A stretch of 64,000 bases of DNA, taken from the NCBI RefSeq assembly GCF_000152705.1, contig NZ_CH672413.1, forward strand, positions 1,897,978 through 1,961,977. Reading direction: 5' to 3'. Shown here piece after piece: positions 37,023 to 47,156 of this stretch. Within the stretch, counting starts at the first letter, position 1; each line of letters starts with the position of its first letter. The position numbers and the translations under genes are program-made. The DNA comes from Janibacter sp. HTCC2649 (GTDB taxonomy: Bacteria; Actinomycetota; Actinomycetes; Actinomycetales; Dermatophilaceae). The notes below the pieces were generated by a model. It was given only the letters and a program-made list of their open reading frames with translations, was not told the origin of the DNA and did not search any database.

Positions 37023-37152
37023 GCCCCAAACCTAGGCCTTGGGTGCCTGAGCGGCCCCGGCAGGCGCCACCCGACCAGATTTTGGCCAGGCGACCGGGCA
37101 GACGTGGTCGCCTCGTCACAAGGTGCTCGTCCCGGGCCACGGGTGCGCGGGG

Positions 37153-37659
37153 TCAGATGGCAGCGACGAACTTGGCCGAGCGGCTCCGCAGCCCCTCGAT
37201 GCGGCGCGCGATGAACTGCTCCCGCGCTGTCGGGTCGTCGGAGCCGAGCTCGGTGAACGTCGGCTTGCGGCGCACGTTCTTCGAGCAGATGAACTCCGTG
37301 CAGATCAGCGTGCCGACCGTGTCGCCCTTGCGCCCGGCAGCCCCGCCCCGCTTGGCGACATACAGGCTCACGTCCTGCGTCTCGATCGGGTCCTCGCACC
37401 AGGCGCAGATCGCGCTCCGTCGTCGACCTCCCAGCGCAGTGGCCGGGGGTGCAGCGCGCAGGATGACGCCGGTCGCCACGTCATCGATCACGACCACGGC
37501 GTAGCCGAGCGGCCGTTTGCTGTCGCGCCACCCGAGGTATTCCAGCCGGTCCCAGTCGAGGCTCTCGAGGTCGGGCAGACTCGCCTGGGACACCTCACGC
37601 TTCGAGGCATTGACGAAGCTGTTGCGGATCTCGTTCTCGGTCAAGGGGTTCACGTGCAT
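37153..37659 (-). CDS. FBP/FusB-like zinc-finger protein
   Basis: This 168-residue protein matches the FBP family, whose C-terminal four-cysteine treble-clef zinc finger binds elongation factor G (FusB of staphylococci is the characterised member). Cysteines are in AICAWCEDP near residue 85 and LICTEFICSKNVRR near residue 120. The N terminus MHVNPLTENEIRNSFVN and SLPDLESLDWDRLEYLGWRD are typical. It could free EF-G from stalled ribosomes; fusidic acid resistance is not implied. The ATG at 37659 is used because longer versions have no conserved sequence. Confidence 0.82.
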   Translation of the reverse strand: MHVNPLTENEIRNSFVNASKREVSQASLPDLESLDWDRLEYLGWRDSKRPLGYAVVVIDDVATGVILRAAPPATALGGRRRSAICAWCEDPIETQDVSLYVAKRGGAAGRKGDTVGTLICTEFICSKNVRRKPTFTELGSDDPTAREQFIARRIEGLRSRSAKFVAAI

Positions 37660-37703
37660 CGAGTCTGCCTCCGCTCCCCGCGAGATGCGAACGGATTTCG
37701 GCC

Positions 37704-38030
37704 CTACGTCGCAGTGAAGCCCAGCCAGGTCAGCACCGGAACCAGACATCCCACCAGGAGCACCCACGGCAGATCACGCCGCCGTCCTTGGGTGAGGGCG
37801 CGACCGAGGGCCAGGCCGAGCACGACGATGACGGCCATCAGCGCGCCACCCACGGCCAATGCCCACGTACCTTCCCCGTCGTTCCACGTCGCATCGCCAT
37901 CCCACCAGCCGCGGTCAGCGCCAAAGGTGGTGGCGCCGACGAGGAAAACGACGAGTGGCACGACGGCAAGTGGCGTCATCACGATGGCAAGCACGATCGC
38001 TCGCCACACCACTCCCCCAACGCGCCCCAT
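37704..38030 (-). CDS. small membrane protein, function unknown
   Basis: This 108-residue protein has three hydrophobic helices (about 9-33, 57-77, 89-106) with short basic loops (RRRD). I do not recognise a family. It is divergent from the MidA-like methyltransferase gene (22-base gap) and lies downstream-facing toward the FBP gene, from which it is separated by 44 bases. Confidence 0.65.
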   Translation of the reverse strand: MGRVGGVVWRAIVLAIVMTPLAVVPLVVFLVGATTFGADRGWWDGDATWNDGEGTWALAVGGALMAVIVVLGLALGRALTQGRRRDLPWVLLVGCLVPVLTWLGFTAT

Positions 38031-38052
38031 GCCGTGATCCTAGGGTTGCCTC

Positions 38053-39003
38053 GTGAACCCTCGACCTTGGCGTGACGCGTGGTGGGACGCGCTCTATGGG
38101 CCGGACGGGTTCTATCGCCGCGATGAGGGACCTGCGGGGCATTTCACGACCTCGGCGCACGGCGGGCTGGGTGCCGTCCTCGCCGACGTCGTGGGTCGCC
38201 TTGCCGACGAAGCCGGCGTATGCCGGGTGGTCGACCTTGCGTGCGGGCGCGGCGAGCTCTTGACGCACCTCCACAGCATTCGGCCCGACCTCGAGCTGGT
38301 GGGCGTCGACGTGGTCGAGCGTCCCCCCAGTCTCCCGACATCCGTGGACTGGCTCCGCTCCCCCGGCGGCTCGGCCGTGCCTGATGAGCTGCACGACCTC
38401 GACGCCCTCGTCCTCGCGCACGAGTGGCTCGACGTCGTCCCGTGCACGATCGCCGAGGTCGATGCCGACGGAGTCCTGCGAGAGGTCCTCGTCGACGAGG
38501 CGGGGACAGAAACGCTCGGCGGCGAGCTCGCGGAGCCCGACCGCGCCTGGGCCGACAGTTGGTGGCCGGCCACGGAGGCAGGCGAACGGGTCGAGATCGG
38601 CCTCGGTCGTGACCTGGCGTGGCGAGACCTGTTGTCCCGCAATCGAACTGGCACCACCATCGCCGTGGACTACGGCCACACGAAGGCGACCCGACCCACG
38701 GAAGGCTCGCTCACGGCATACCGGGAAGGAGTCCTGACCAATCCGGTCCCGGACGGACAGCGCGACCTCACCGCCCACGTCGCCACCGATTCGCTCGGCG
38801 CCGACGAGGTCGTGACGCAGCGTGACCTCTTCCACCGGCTCGGCCTCACGGCCACCACGCCCGACCATGCGAGCGCCAGCACCGACCCCCTCGGCTACGT
38901 CCGAGCCCTCGGCCGGACCTCGACGATCGCCGCGCTCACCGACCCACACGGACTCGGCGGGTTCCACTGGGCCGTGACGCGGCATACTCGGGGCCATGCC
39001 TGA
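38053..39003 (+). CDS. MidA/NDUFAF7-like SAM-dependent methyltransferase
   Basis: This 316-residue protein begins at a GTG. The N terminus, [19 protein letters not shown] near residue 18, matches the MidA (COG1565) family, and the SAM site is [12 protein letters not shown] near 60. [10 protein letters not shown] and AVDYGH are further family segments. Human NDUFAF7 of this family dimethylates an arginine of the complex I subunit NDUFS2. Here the gene overlaps a nuoD gene (the NDUFS2 homologue) by 8 bases, which suggests that NuoD is its substrate. Confidence 0.85.
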   Translation: MNPRPWRDAWWDALYGPDGFYRRDEGPAGHFTTSAHGGLGAVLADVVGRLADEAGVCRVVDLACGRGELLTHLHSIRPDLELVGVDVVERPPSLPTSVDWLRSPGGSAVPDELHDLDALVLAHEWLDVVPCTIAEVDADGVLREVLVDEAGTETLGGELAEPDRAWADSWWPATEAGERVEIGLGRDLAWRDLLSRNRTGTTIAVDYGHTKATRPTEGSLTAYREGVLTNPVPDGQRDLTAHVATDSLGADEVVTQRDLFHRLGLTATTPDHASASTDPLGYVRALGRTSTIAALTDPHGLGGFHWAVTRHTRGHA

Positions 39004-40183
39004 GCCGACGACCGCACCCACGGGGACTGTGAAGACACAGACCGTCGCCGTCGGCGCCGGTGGGTTCGCGACGGCCGACATGGTGCTCAACATCGGGCCG
39101 CAGCACCCGGCCACCCACGGCGTCCTGCGCCTGCGCCTCACGCTCGACGGAGAGCGCATCGTCCACGCGGAGCCGATCATCGGCTACATGCACCGGGGCG
39201 CCGAGAAGCTCTTCGAGGTCCGCGACTACCGGCAGATCATCGTGCTCGCCAACCGCCACGACTGGCTCAGCGCGTTCAGCAACGAGCTGGGTGTGGTGCT
39301 CGCGGTCGAGGAGATGCTCGGCATGGAGGTGCCCGAGCGCGCGGTGTGGCTGCGGACGATGCTCGCCGAGCTCAACCGCGTCCTCAGCCACTTGATGTTC
39401 CTCGGGTCCTACCCGCTGGAGCTCGGCGCGATCACTCCTGTCTTCTATGCATTCCGCGAGCGCGAGGAGCTGCAGGCGGTCATGGAGGAGGCGTCCGGCG
39501 GGCGGATGCACTACATGTTCAACCGCGTGGGTGGCCTCAAGGAGGACGTGCCGGCCGGTTGGCTGGGTCGCGTGGACTCCGCGGTCCAGGCCGTCCGCGG
39601 TCGCCTGCCCGACCTCGAGTCGATGCTCATCGGCAACGAGATCCTCACCGCCCGCACGCGCGGGGTGGGAGTCCTCGACGCGGCGACCGTTGCGGCCTAC
39701 GGGGTCTCGGGTCCGATCGCGCGCGCCTCGGGCGTGGACATCGACCTGCGACGTGACCAGCCCTATCTCGCCTATGGCGAGCTGTTCGGTGAGGGCGGTC
39801 CAGGTCGTGTCGTCACGCGCCCCGCCGGCGACTGCCTCTCACGGCTCGAGGTGCTGCTCGAGCAGGTGCACGTCAGCCTCGACCTCGTCGAGCACTGCCT
39901 GTCGGTGCTCGGCTCGATGGCGCCCGGTCCGGTCAACCAGCGGCTGCCCAAGGTGCTGAAGGTCCCCGAGGGCGAGACCTATGTCGCCACCGAGAACCCG
40001 CTCGGCTTCAACGGCTACTTCCTCGTGTCCCGCGGAGAGAAGACGCCGTGGCGCCTCAAGCTGCGGTCGGCGTCGTTCAACAATGTGCAGGTGCTCACCG
40101 AATTGCTCCCCGGGACACTGGTTTCCGACATGGTGGCCATCCTCGGCTCGACCTTCTTCGTCGTCGGCGACGTCGACAAGTAG
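38996..40183 (+). CDS. nuoD: stand-alone NADH-quinone oxidoreductase subunit D (NDUFS2-like)
   Basis: This 395-residue protein is the 49-kDa-type subunit of complex [16 protein letters not shown] near residue 34, [23 protein letters not shown] and the C-terminal [22 protein letters not shown] are conserved. It is alone here: no other nuo gene is in the window. Some actinobacteria carry such an extra nuoD besides the 14-gene operon. Its ATG overlaps the end of the MidA-like methyltransferase. The Arg in MHRGAEKL lies in the loop where the NDUFS2 methylation site is expected (inference). Confidence 0.92.
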   Translation: MPEPTTAPTGTVKTQTVAVGAGGFATADMVLNIGPQHPATHGVLRLRLTLDGERIVHAEPIIGYMHRGAEKLFEVRDYRQIIVLANRHDWLSAFSNELGVVLAVEEMLGMEVPERAVWLRTMLAELNRVLSHLMFLGSYPLELGAITPVFYAFREREELQAVMEEASGGRMHYMFNRVGGLKEDVPAGWLGRVDSAVQAVRGRLPDLESMLIGNEILTARTRGVGVLDAATVAAYGVSGPIARASGVDIDLRRDQPYLAYGELFGEGGPGRVVTRPAGDCLSRLEVLLEQVHVSLDLVEHCLSVLGSMAPGPVNQRLPKVLKVPEGETYVATENPLGFNGYFLVSRGEKTPWRLKLRSASFNNVQVLTELLPGTLVSDMVAILGSTFFVVGDVDK

Positions 40184-40416
40184 CCCCCACCTCCCTCACT
40201 GCCGGTTCGCCGGTCACGGTGCAGGGTCTCGCCCAGGCGGTCAACGGCACACCGAGCTCTGACAACCCGTCGCTGACCAGCACCAATACGGCGAAAGCAG
40301 CACCGAAGCAGGGCGGACTCAATATCCTGCCTGCGGGGGCACCGGGGTTTCCGCCCACGCGTATCCACCTTGACCCGCCCGATCCACCTCTCCGACCCTC
40401 TCGAAAGTTGGCTTCC

Positions 40417-41295
40417 ATGCCTGCCCTGACGCTGCGCACCCTGGGTGCAGCCACCGCCGCCACTGCCGCCCTGTCGGGCCTGAGCTTCCTGGCCACTGCT
40501 CCGGCACACGCCGAGTCCGGTTCGCTCGACTACACGTGCACGGCCACCCTCGTCCCCGCGGACCTTCCCGCGGGCGAGCTGTCCGACACCGCTCGCAAGG
40601 CGATCGAGAAGGCCAGGGGTGGCGACACCTCGGCCCTGAAGGCTCTGGAGGCGCTCGCCGACGAGCTCCCGTTCGAGGAGATCCCCGACCTTGCGGTCAC
40701 GGCGGTCTTCGACTCCGCCATCGGCGACGACGCGGTCGTTCCCGTCGGGTCCACGGTCGAGTTGTCCCCGTTGACCACGACCATCACCTTCCCGGCCGCG
40801 ACGGTCACGGCGGCCCTCGCCGACATCGACCTCCCGACCGCACAGGCCTTGGCGCTTCTCGACGCCGGCATCGAGGAAGACGGTCAGAGCCGCGAGGCCA
40901 TCTTCGACTTCGACAAGTTCGGCGGCGGGGATGGCAGCTTCACCGCGACGGGCACGGGTGAGGCGGAGTCGTTCAAGGCCGCAAAGGCTGGCGCCTACAC
41001 CTACGCGGCGGGCGACCTCCTGGCGTTCGTCGGCGATCCAGAGGGTCCGTTCACCTCCTTCGAGTGCACCCCTGCCGAGGACCAGGACCTGACCATCGAC
41101 CAGGTGACTGCCCAGGCTGCCACGACGACCCCCACCCCGACACCCTCCGGACCCGTTCGGCCGGACGTCGTGCAGACCGACGCGGCTCAGCCCACTTCGC
41201 CGACCTGGCTGCCGCTCGCCGCCGCTGGCGCCGGTTCGATCCTCATCCTGGGTGCCGCTTCCCAGGTCGCCCGTCGTCGTGGCACTCGCCGCTGA
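40417..41295 (+). CDS. secreted, C-terminally anchored surface protein of unknown function
   Basis: This 292-residue protein has a signal peptide (about 1-31, ending APAHAES). The body holds two cysteines (DYTCTATL and FECTPAED) and alternating Thr/Val strands, with a Thr/Pro-rich linker near residue 240, then a hydrophobic segment (WLPLAAAGAGSILILGA) and a basic RRRGTRR end. This is a surface-anchor layout, but no LPxTG or LAxTG motif precedes the helix. The sortase gene downstream overlaps its end, which hints at a link. Weakly similar to DUF6801-like proteins; not certain. Confidence 0.75.
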   Translation: MPALTLRTLGAATAATAALSGLSFLATAPAHAESGSLDYTCTATLVPADLPAGELSDTARKAIEKARGGDTSALKALEALADELPFEEIPDLAVTAVFDSAIGDDAVVPVGSTVELSPLTTTITFPAATVTAALADIDLPTAQALALLDAGIEEDGQSREAIFDFDKFGGGDGSFTATGTGEAESFKAAKAGAYTYAAGDLLAFVGDPEGPFTSFECTPAEDQDLTIDQVTAQAATTTPTPTPSGPVRPDVVQTDAAQPTSPTWLPLAAAGAGSILILGAASQVARRRGTRR

Positions 41296-42010
41296 CCGAC
41301 GGCGGCTGATCGCGGCAGTTGCGGCCGTCGCCGCCGTTGTCGCCCTGGTCGTCTGGGGCCTGGCCTCTCGTGGTGACTCTCAGGAGCTGCCGCAGAGCCA
41401 GGCCCCGGCCGCCACCACCTCACCCCACGTCTCAACGCCGAGCGCGACGCCCTCACTGACCGTGAGCAGCAGTCCCACGGCGACACCCACCACCGCGCGG
41501 CAGAGCGCACCGCCTGCCTTCGGCCCGTCCACGGTGAAACCGCAAGGCGAACCCCAGCGGGTCGTCGTCGTCAGCACGAGTGGCAAGACCCTGGTCGACG
41601 CCAACCTCGTCCCCAGCCGCCTCGACTCCAAGGGCGTGCTCGCCCCGCCGTTCGGTGTCGCCGGCTGGTACGCCGAGAAGGGATGGGCCAAGCCGGGCTG
41701 GCCCGGCGCCTCGATCCTGGCCGGCCACATCAACCGCCGCTCCCCCAAGCTCCAGCTCGACACCTTCGGCCACCTCACGAAGGTCAGGACCGGCGACAGG
41801 ATCACCGTGATCTACACGTCCGGGCAGACCGTGACCTTCACCGCCACCAGGTCCCAGGCCCTGTCGAAGAAGGCCGTCCCCGCCGACGACTCCATCTGGG
41901 ACGCGAGCAATCCCGCTCCCCTCCTGCGACTCATCACCTGCGACCCCGACACCCCGGTCCAGGGCGGGCACTACAAGGGCAACTGGGTCGTCTGGGCGTC
42001 CCTCGCCTGA
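41252..42010 (+). CDS. class F-like sortase
   Basis: This 252-residue protein is a membrane-anchored sortase. A helix near residues 18-38 is followed by a Ser/Thr/Pro-rich linker and the sortase barrel from about residue 100. The catalytic His is in SILAGHINRR near 155 and the Cys in LLRLITCDPD near 232; the end GNWVVWASL fits class F. It starts at a GTG within the end of the preceding surface-protein gene. Class F enzymes usually cleave LPxTG; no such substrate is encoded here. Confidence 0.83.
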   Translation: MPLPRSPVVVALAADRRRLIAAVAAVAAVVALVVWGLASRGDSQELPQSQAPAATTSPHVSTPSATPSLTVSSSPTATPTTARQSAPPAFGPSTVKPQGEPQRVVVVSTSGKTLVDANLVPSRLDSKGVLAPPFGVAGWYAEKGWAKPGWPGASILAGHINRRSPKLQLDTFGHLTKVRTGDRITVIYTSGQTVTFTATRSQALSKKAVPADDSIWDASNPAPLLRLITCDPDTPVQGGHYKGNWVVWASLA

Positions 42011-42036
42011 CGTCTCCTACCGCGCCACGTGCAGCT

Positions 42037-42495
42037 CTAGTCGTCACTCGGCGGGTCGACGCGGCACCAGTGCTGTCCCACCAGCCCGGCAATGCACAGC
42101 ACGGCAGCCGAGCCCACGAGGATGGCCAGCCGCCACGTGCGGTCGGCATTGGCCACGAGCGAGAGGTCACTCAGTGCGACGGCCAGCTGACCGGCATACC
42201 AACCAGCGGCAGCAGCGCCAGTGAGGGTGGCCGCCTGGGCGAGCACGACGACGCGCGCAGCGCGCAACGGATCGAGCCGCCGCGTGGAACGACCAGTGAG
42301 ATAGGCACGCACGGGCCAGGCGAAGCCGACGACAAAGGCTGCCATGCCCGCGAGCAGCACTGCGGCGAGCCACGACGGGCGCGGGACGAGGTTGCCGTCG
42401 CCGGTGACGAGGTGCCACAACAGCCACGACGCGAGCCCGACGACGAGGGCCACGACGACCGCCGACCGAGCGCGGACGCCGTGCCCGGTCACCAC
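42037..42495 (-). CDS. DUF3180 membrane protein
   Basis: This 152-residue protein has four predicted helices and fits DUF3180, which actinobacteria regularly encode right after folK. Features are RPSWLAAVLLAG, RLDPLRAARVVVLAQA and a final Cys/Trp segment (AGLVGQHWCRVDPP). The start overlaps the folBK stop. Its function is unknown; the conserved position suggests a role beside folate synthesis or simply a shared transcript. Confidence 0.8.
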   Translation of the reverse strand: MVTGHGVRARSAVVVALVVGLASWLLWHLVTGDGNLVPRPSWLAAVLLAGMAAFVVGFAWPVRAYLTGRSTRRLDPLRAARVVVLAQAATLTGAAAAGWYAGQLAVALSDLSLVANADRTWRLAILVGSAAVLCIAGLVGQHWCRVDPPSDD

Positions 42496-43373
42496 CCGTC
42501 CTCCAACAGGTCGACGTCGGGTCCGAGGGTGACGCCAGCCGTGCCGACCTCGGCCACGAGCTCAGCGACCCGACGCACCTCACCGTCGACACGCAGCGTC
42601 GCCTCGGAGTCGGCATCGGCCCACGGGACGAGAACGAATCCGCGCTCATGGGCTCGCGGGTGCGGCAGCGTCAGCGCCTCGGTCTCGAGGCGCACGTCGG
42701 TGTCGAAGACGGGGTCGCCGTACTGGATGAGGTCGAGGTCGAGCGTGCGCGGCCCCCACCGCTCCTTGCGGACCCGACCGTTGTCGAGCTCGATGTCCTG
42801 CATCGTGCGCAGCAACCGCTGGGGAGACATGGACGTCGTTCCGACGACAACAGCGTTGAGGTATGCCGCCTGGGCCGGTCCGCCCACGGGTGCGGTTTCG
42901 TAGACGCGCGAGGCACCCTTGAGCTCCAGGGCGAGCCAGAGCGAACCGACGGCGTTCTGGATGGTCTCGACCGACTCACCGAGGTTGGATCCGATGGCGA
43001 TGACGACCGGCGTCTCGCGCAGCCGCTCGACGCTGACGGCCACGTCCGTGAACGGATGGCCGACGGGCGCCTGGGGCTTGTGCACGGTCACGACGACGGC
43101 CTCGACGAGAGGGCGGGTGAGGACCTTGGCGGCGATGCGGTCAGCCAGGGCCTCGATGAGGTCGAGCGACTCCCCGGCGATGAGGTCGACGATGTCACCA
43201 GCGACCTCGGCGTAGTTGACCGTGTCGATGAGGTCGTCGCTCGTGCCAGCCGGCGCGAGGTCGACCTCCATCTCCACGTCGACGACAAAGGTCTGGCCGT
43301 CACGCTTCTCGAAGTCGAGGACGCCGTGAAAACCCTTGGCCGAGATGCCCTTGAGAGAGATCCGATCGCTCAT
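42489..43373 (-). CDS. folK: fused dihydroneopterin aldolase / HPPK
   Basis: This 294-residue protein contains both FolB and FolK. Residues 1-118 are dihydroneopterin aldolase (ISLKGISAKGFHGVLDFEK, NYAEVAG, VTVHKPQAPV). Residues about 122-285 are the pyrophosphokinase (VIAIGSNLGES, AYLNAVVVG, RWGPRTLDLDLIQYG, LPHPRAHERGFVLVP). Together they convert dihydroneopterin to 6-hydroxymethyl-dihydropterin diphosphate. The ATG overlaps the folP stop. The fusion ties consecutive folate steps in one chain. Confidence 0.94.
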   Translation of the reverse strand: MSDRISLKGISAKGFHGVLDFEKRDGQTFVVDVEMEVDLAPAGTSDDLIDTVNYAEVAGDIVDLIAGESLDLIEALADRIAAKVLTRPLVEAVVVTVHKPQAPVGHPFTDVAVSVERLRETPVVIAIGSNLGESVETIQNAVGSLWLALELKGASRVYETAPVGGPAQAAYLNAVVVGTTSMSPQRLLRTMQDIELDNGRVRKERWGPRTLDLDLIQYGDPVFDTDVRLETEALTLPHPRAHERGFVLVPWADADSEATLRVDGEVRRVAELVAEVGTAGVTLGPDVDLLEDGW

Positions 43374-44218
43374 GCCGTCTCCTCGTCGTGGGGTTCGCGC
43401 AGCGCGTCGGCCACGTCGAGCGCCTGGATGGTGGCGGCCACGTCGTGGACGCGCACGGCCCACGCGCCGTGCCGTGCAGCGTGGAACGACGTCACCGCCG
43501 TGGTGAGGTCTCGCTCCGAGGGCGGGCTGGGCTGCGCACCCTCGGGTCGGCCGAGCCGCCCGAGGAAGGCCTTGCGCGACGTGCCCACGAGGAGGGGGTG
43601 GCCCAGCACGACGAGTGCGTCGAGCCGGCGGAGCAGTGCCCAGTTGTGCGCAGCGTTCTTGGCGAACCCGAAACCCGGGTCAAGGATGATGTTCTCGGCC
43701 CGAACTCCGCTCTCCTGCAACGCTTCCACGCGCGCGGTCAACTCGGAGCACACGTCGGTGACGACGTCGTCATAGACCGCACGCGACTGCATGTCGGTGC
43801 TGTGTCCGCGCCAGTGCATGGCGATGAAGGGTATGCCGGCCTGCGCCACGAGCGCTGCCATCTCACCGTCGGCGAGGCCTCCGCTGACGTCGTTGACGAG
43901 GGCTGCCCCGGCGTCGATGGCCGCAGAGGCGACGGATGCGCGCATCGTGTCGATCGAGATGACCACACCCTCGGCTGCGAGAGCCTGGACGACGGGGACG
44001 ACCCGGCGCAGCTCCTCCTCGACCGCAGGACGCTCGGCTCCCGGCCGGGTGGACTCCCCACCGACGTCGATGAGATCGGCGCCAGCAGCGATGAGCTCAC
44101 GCCCGTGAGCAATCGCCGCCTCCGGCTCGAACCACTCCCCACCATCGCTGAATGAGTCGGGGGTGACGTTGACGACCCCCATGACTAGGGGACGCGGACC
44201 GGCGACGAGCGAGATCAC
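43370..44218 (-). CDS. folP: dihydropteroate synthase
   Basis: This 282-residue TIM-barrel enzyme joins 4-aminobenzoate to the pterin diphosphate. Signatures are [15 protein letters not shown] near residue 14, [11 protein letters not shown] near 52, [13 protein letters not shown] and [10 protein letters not shown]. The GTG at 44218 overlaps the folE stop (GTGA) and marks the usual N terminus; longer versions read into folE. It is the target of sulfonamides. It sits in folE-folP-folBK order. Confidence 0.95.
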   Translation of the reverse strand: MISLVAGPRPLVMGVVNVTPDSFSDGGEWFEPEAAIAHGRELIAAGADLIDVGGESTRPGAERPAVEEELRRVVPVVQALAAEGVVISIDTMRASVASAAIDAGAALVNDVSGGLADGEMAALVAQAGIPFIAMHWRGHSTDMQSRAVYDDVVTDVCSELTARVEALQESGVRAENIILDPGFGFAKNAAHNWALLRRLDALVVLGHPLLVGTSRKAFLGRLGRPEGAQPSPPSERDLTTAVTSFHAARHGAWAVRVHDVAATIQALDVADALREPHDEETA

Positions 44219-44880
44219 CGCTTGCCGCCGAGCAGGAGCGACATCGCCTCTGCCCGGGTGGCGGGGTCGCGCAACTGGCCTCGGACGGCCGACGTGATGG
44301 TGCGGGAGCCGGGCTTGTGCACGCCCCGCATGGACATGCAGAGGTGCTCGGCCTCGATGACGACGATGACACCCTGAACGCCCAGGTGCTCGACGAGCGC
44401 GTCCGCCACCTGCGTGGTGATGCGCTCCTGCACCTGGGGGCGGCGGGCGAAGACGTCGACGAGACGGGCCAGCTTGGACAGGCCGGTCACGGTGCCGTCG
44501 GGCGCCGGGATGTAGCCGACGTGGGCGACGCCGTGGAAGGGCAGCAGGTGATGCTCGCACGTCGAGAAGATCTCGATGTCGCGCACGATGATGAGCTCTT
44601 CGTGGTCGATCGAGAATCGCGCGGACAGGACGTCGCTCGGGTCCTGGGACAGGCCGGCATACAACTGGGTTGCGGCGCGCGCGACGCGATCGGGAGTGTC
44701 ACGCAGACCTTCGCGATCGGGGTCCTCCCCGATCGCGAAGAGCAGTTCGCGCACGGCTGCCCGGGCGCGCTCGTGGTCGACCTGCCGTGCGGGCACGCTG
44801 TCGACCTCGTCGCGGGTGTCAGGCGTCTCGGGTGCGTCGACCGGAGCCGACCCGGGCTCAGTGCCCTTCGGGGTCGACAC
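44215..44880 (-). CDS. folE: GTP cyclohydrolase I
   Basis: This 221-residue enzyme opens GTP to dihydroneopterin triphosphate, the first folate step. The zinc ligands are in [10 protein letters not shown] near residue 110 and [13 protein letters not shown] near 180. The first 35 residues are an acidic, Pro-rich leader. The GTG start lies inside the end of ftsH (23-base overlap), so folE is probably translated from the ftsH transcript by coupling. Confidence 0.95.
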   Translation of the reverse strand: MSTPKGTEPGSAPVDAPETPDTRDEVDSVPARQVDHERARAAVRELLFAIGEDPDREGLRDTPDRVARAATQLYAGLSQDPSDVLSARFSIDHEELIIVRDIEIFSTCEHHLLPFHGVAHVGYIPAPDGTVTGLSKLARLVDVFARRPQVQERITTQVADALVEHLGVQGVIVVIEAEHLCMSMRGVHKPGSRTITSAVRGQLRDPATRAEAMSLLLGGKR

Positions 44881-46981
44881 GCTGGCCCTCGGGAACCTCG
44901 ATCACCTGAGTCGTCGGGTGCTCCTCCCCGACAGCAGTTGCCGGGTGCGCACCTTCGGTGGCGGCCTTGTCGATCGCGGCCGTGGTCGACGGGTCGCCCT
45001 CGTTGACCCGGGCGCCGGCGGGAGCGCCGGACGCGTCGTGGCCGTTGAGTGCGGCCTGCTCGGCAGGCGTCATCACGGGCGGCTGGTGGGAGATGCCGCG
45101 GTGCTCGCTCGAGAGCCACGTCGGACGCACGGGGCGCTTGACGATGCCATCGAAGTGGACGGCGAGCTCCTTCTGGTTCAGGGTCTCCTGGTCGAGGAGA
45201 TCGAGGACGAGCCGGTCGAGCAGGTCGCGGTTGTCATTGATCGCGTGCCACGCCTCGTCGTGCGCGGCCTCGATGAGCGAACGCACCTCTTCGTCGACGA
45301 TGCCGGCGATCTTCTCGGAGTAGTCACGCTGGTGGCCCAGGTCGCGACCGAGGAAGACCTCACCCTGCGACTGGCCGAGCTTGATGGCGCCGACGCGCTC
45401 GCTCATGCCGTACTCGGTGACCATCTTGCGGGCCATCGCGGTGGCCTTCTCGATGTCGTTGGCGGCGCCGGTCGTCGGGTCGTGGAAGATGATCTCTTCC
45501 GCGACGCGGCCACCGAGGGCGTAGGCGAGCTGGTCGAGGATCTCGTTGCGCGACGTGGAGTACTTGTCGTCGAGCGGCATGACCATCGTGTAGCCGAGGG
45601 CGCGACCGCGCGGCAGGATCGTCACCTTGGTGACGGGGTCGGTGTTGTTCATCGCCGAGGCGACGAGCGCGTGGCCACCCTCGTGGTAGGCCGTGATCTT
45701 GCGTTCCTTGGCCGACATGATCCGCGTCTTCTTCTGCGGACCGGCGATGACGCGGTCGATGGCCTCGTCGAGGGTGAAGTCGTCGATGAGCTTCTTGTCC
45801 GTGCGGGCCGTGAGGAGCGCGGCCTCGTTGAGGACGTTGGCGAGGTCGGCACCGGTGAAGCCGGGGGTGCGTCGGGCGACGGCGAGCAGGTCGACACCGG
45901 GAGCCATCGGCTTGCCCTGCGAGTGGACCTCGAGGATGCGGTGGCGACCGAGCATGTCCGGGGCCTCGACGGCGATCTGGCGGTCGAAGCGTCCCGGGCG
46001 CAGCAGGGCTGGGTCGAGGATGTCGGGGCGGTTGGTCGCCGCGATGAGGATGACGTTGGTCTTGACGTCGAAGCCGTCCATCTCGACGAGCAGCTGGTTG
46101 AGTGTCTGCTCGCGCTCGTCGTGACCGCCACCCATTCCGGCGCCACGGTGGCGACCGACGGCGTCGATCTCGTCGACGAAGACGATGGCGGGCGCGTTGG
46201 CCTTGGCCTGTTCGAAGAGGTCACGGACACGCGAGGCACCGACACCGACGAACATCTCGACGAAGTCCGAACCGGAGATCGAGTAGAACGGCACCCCGGC
46301 CTCGCCGGCGACGGCGCGCGCGAGGAGGGTCTTGCCGGTTCCGGGAGGGCCATAGAGGAGGACGCCCTTGGGGATCTTGGCTCCGACGGCGAGGAACTTG
46401 GCCGGGTCGGAGAGGAACTCCTTGATCTCGTAGAGCTCCTGCACCGCCTCGTCCGCGCCGGCGACGTCGTCGAAGGTGACCTTGGGCGTGTCCTTGGTGG
46501 CGAGCTTGGCCTTGGACTTGCCGAACTGCATGACGCGGGAGCCGCCGCCCTGGGCCTGGCTCATCATGAACCAGAAGAGTCCGACGAGCAGCAGGATCGG
46601 GAAGATGCTGATGAAGATCGTGAAGAAGGGGTTCTGGGACTCGCGCTTGTCGTTGTAGCCGTTGGTCGGCTCGTTGGCCGAGACCAGCGCGACGAGGGAC
46701 TCCGCACGAGCGTCGACGAACTCGGCCTGCACCTTGTCGGCGTCGGTGATGTTGGCGCTCTTGTCGGAGTACGCCGCGTCCTTCTTGAGGTCGAGCTTGA
46801 GGACGTTGTCACTGGTGAGCTCGGCCTTGTCGACCTTCTTCTCGGTGATGAGCTTCTCGGCCTTCGCGGTGTCGATCGTCGCGTAGCCTCCGTCACCCCC
46901 GAGCGAGAACATCACCACGGTGATGGCGATGACGGCAAGGACCCAGAACAACGGGGTCTTGAACACGCGCTTGGCATCCAT
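44858..46981 (-). CDS. ftsH: ATP-dependent zinc metalloprotease FtsH
   Basis: This 707-residue membrane protease has two N-terminal helices (about 8-28 and 115-135) around an extracytoplasmic domain, then the AAA module: Walker A GPPGTGKT near residue 215, Walker B IVFVDEID near 270 and the second region of homology [19 protein letters not shown], here in parts. The zinc site is HEGGH near 435. The C-terminal 90 residues are a low-complexity tail. It degrades unstable membrane proteins. The ATG at 46981 gives [10 protein letters not shown], the usual form. Confidence 0.96.
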   Translation of the reverse strand: MDAKRVFKTPLFWVLAVIAITVVMFSLGGDGGYATIDTAKAEKLITEKKVDKAELTSDNVLKLDLKKDAAYSDKSANITDADKVQAEFVDARAESLVALVSANEPTNGYNDKRESQNPFFTIFISIFPILLLVGLFWFMMSQAQGGGSRVMQFGKSKAKLATKDTPKVTFDDVAGADEAVQELYEIKEFLSDPAKFLAVGAKIPKGVLLYGPPGTGKTLLARAVAGEAGVPFYSISGSDFVEMFVGVGASRVRDLFEQAKANAPAIVFVDEIDAVGRHRGAGMGGGHDEREQTLNQLLVEMDGFDVKTNVILIAATNRPDILDPALLRPGRFDRQIAVEAPDMLGRHRILEVHSQGKPMAPGVDLLAVARRTPGFTGADLANVLNEAALLTARTDKKLIDDFTLDEAIDRVIAGPQKKTRIMSAKERKITAYHEGGHALVASAMNNTDPVTKVTILPRGRALGYTMVMPLDDKYSTSRNEILDQLAYALGGRVAEEIIFHDPTTGAANDIEKATAMARKMVTEYGMSERVGAIKLGQSQGEVFLGRDLGHQRDYSEKIAGIVDEEVRSLIEAAHDEAWHAINDNRDLLDRLVLDLLDQETLNQKELAVHFDGIVKRPVRPTWLSSEHRGISHQPPVMTPAEQAALNGHDASGAPAGARVNEGDPSTTAAIDKAATEGAHPATAVGEEHPTTQVIEVPEGQRVDPEGH

Positions 46982-46992
46982 GAAATGTGAAT

Positions 46993-47007
46993 GGGGCCAG
47001 TGGCCCC
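46993..47007. promoter_or_regulatory. palindrome in the ftsH leader
   Basis: GGGGCCAGTGGCCCC is a perfect 7-bp dyad with one central base, 12 bases upstream of the ftsH ATG on the minus strand. It could fold in the leader mRNA close to the ribosome binding site or bind a protein. No further evidence. Confidence 0.3.
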
Positions 47008-47156
47008 ACGTCCTCCTGATCAGCGAAATCACCGTGCGCGCTCGGGCGGCACAGGTCTGGGTGCACACGCTACCCGTCTTCAAGGCTGGCTCCACGGGGC
47101 GTGTCCGCTCGGGACAACGACCGGCGTATGCCGCGTGTTCCGCGATGCCTTCGCGC

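Noticed and set aside
37023-37152. An NrtR, NiaR or riboswitch element upstream of the pan/nad operon
   Set aside because: I found no matching palindrome or conserved RNA structure in the spacer.
40417-41295. An LPxTG sortase substrate
   Set aside because: The expected position before the C-terminal helix has no LPxTG or LAxTG; only the layout is similar.
44576-46990. An 804-codon open frame on the plus strand opposite ftsH
   Set aside because: It is the antisense of ftsH in a high-G+C genome, of low-complexity Asp/Glu/Val/Gly composition with no recognisable domain.
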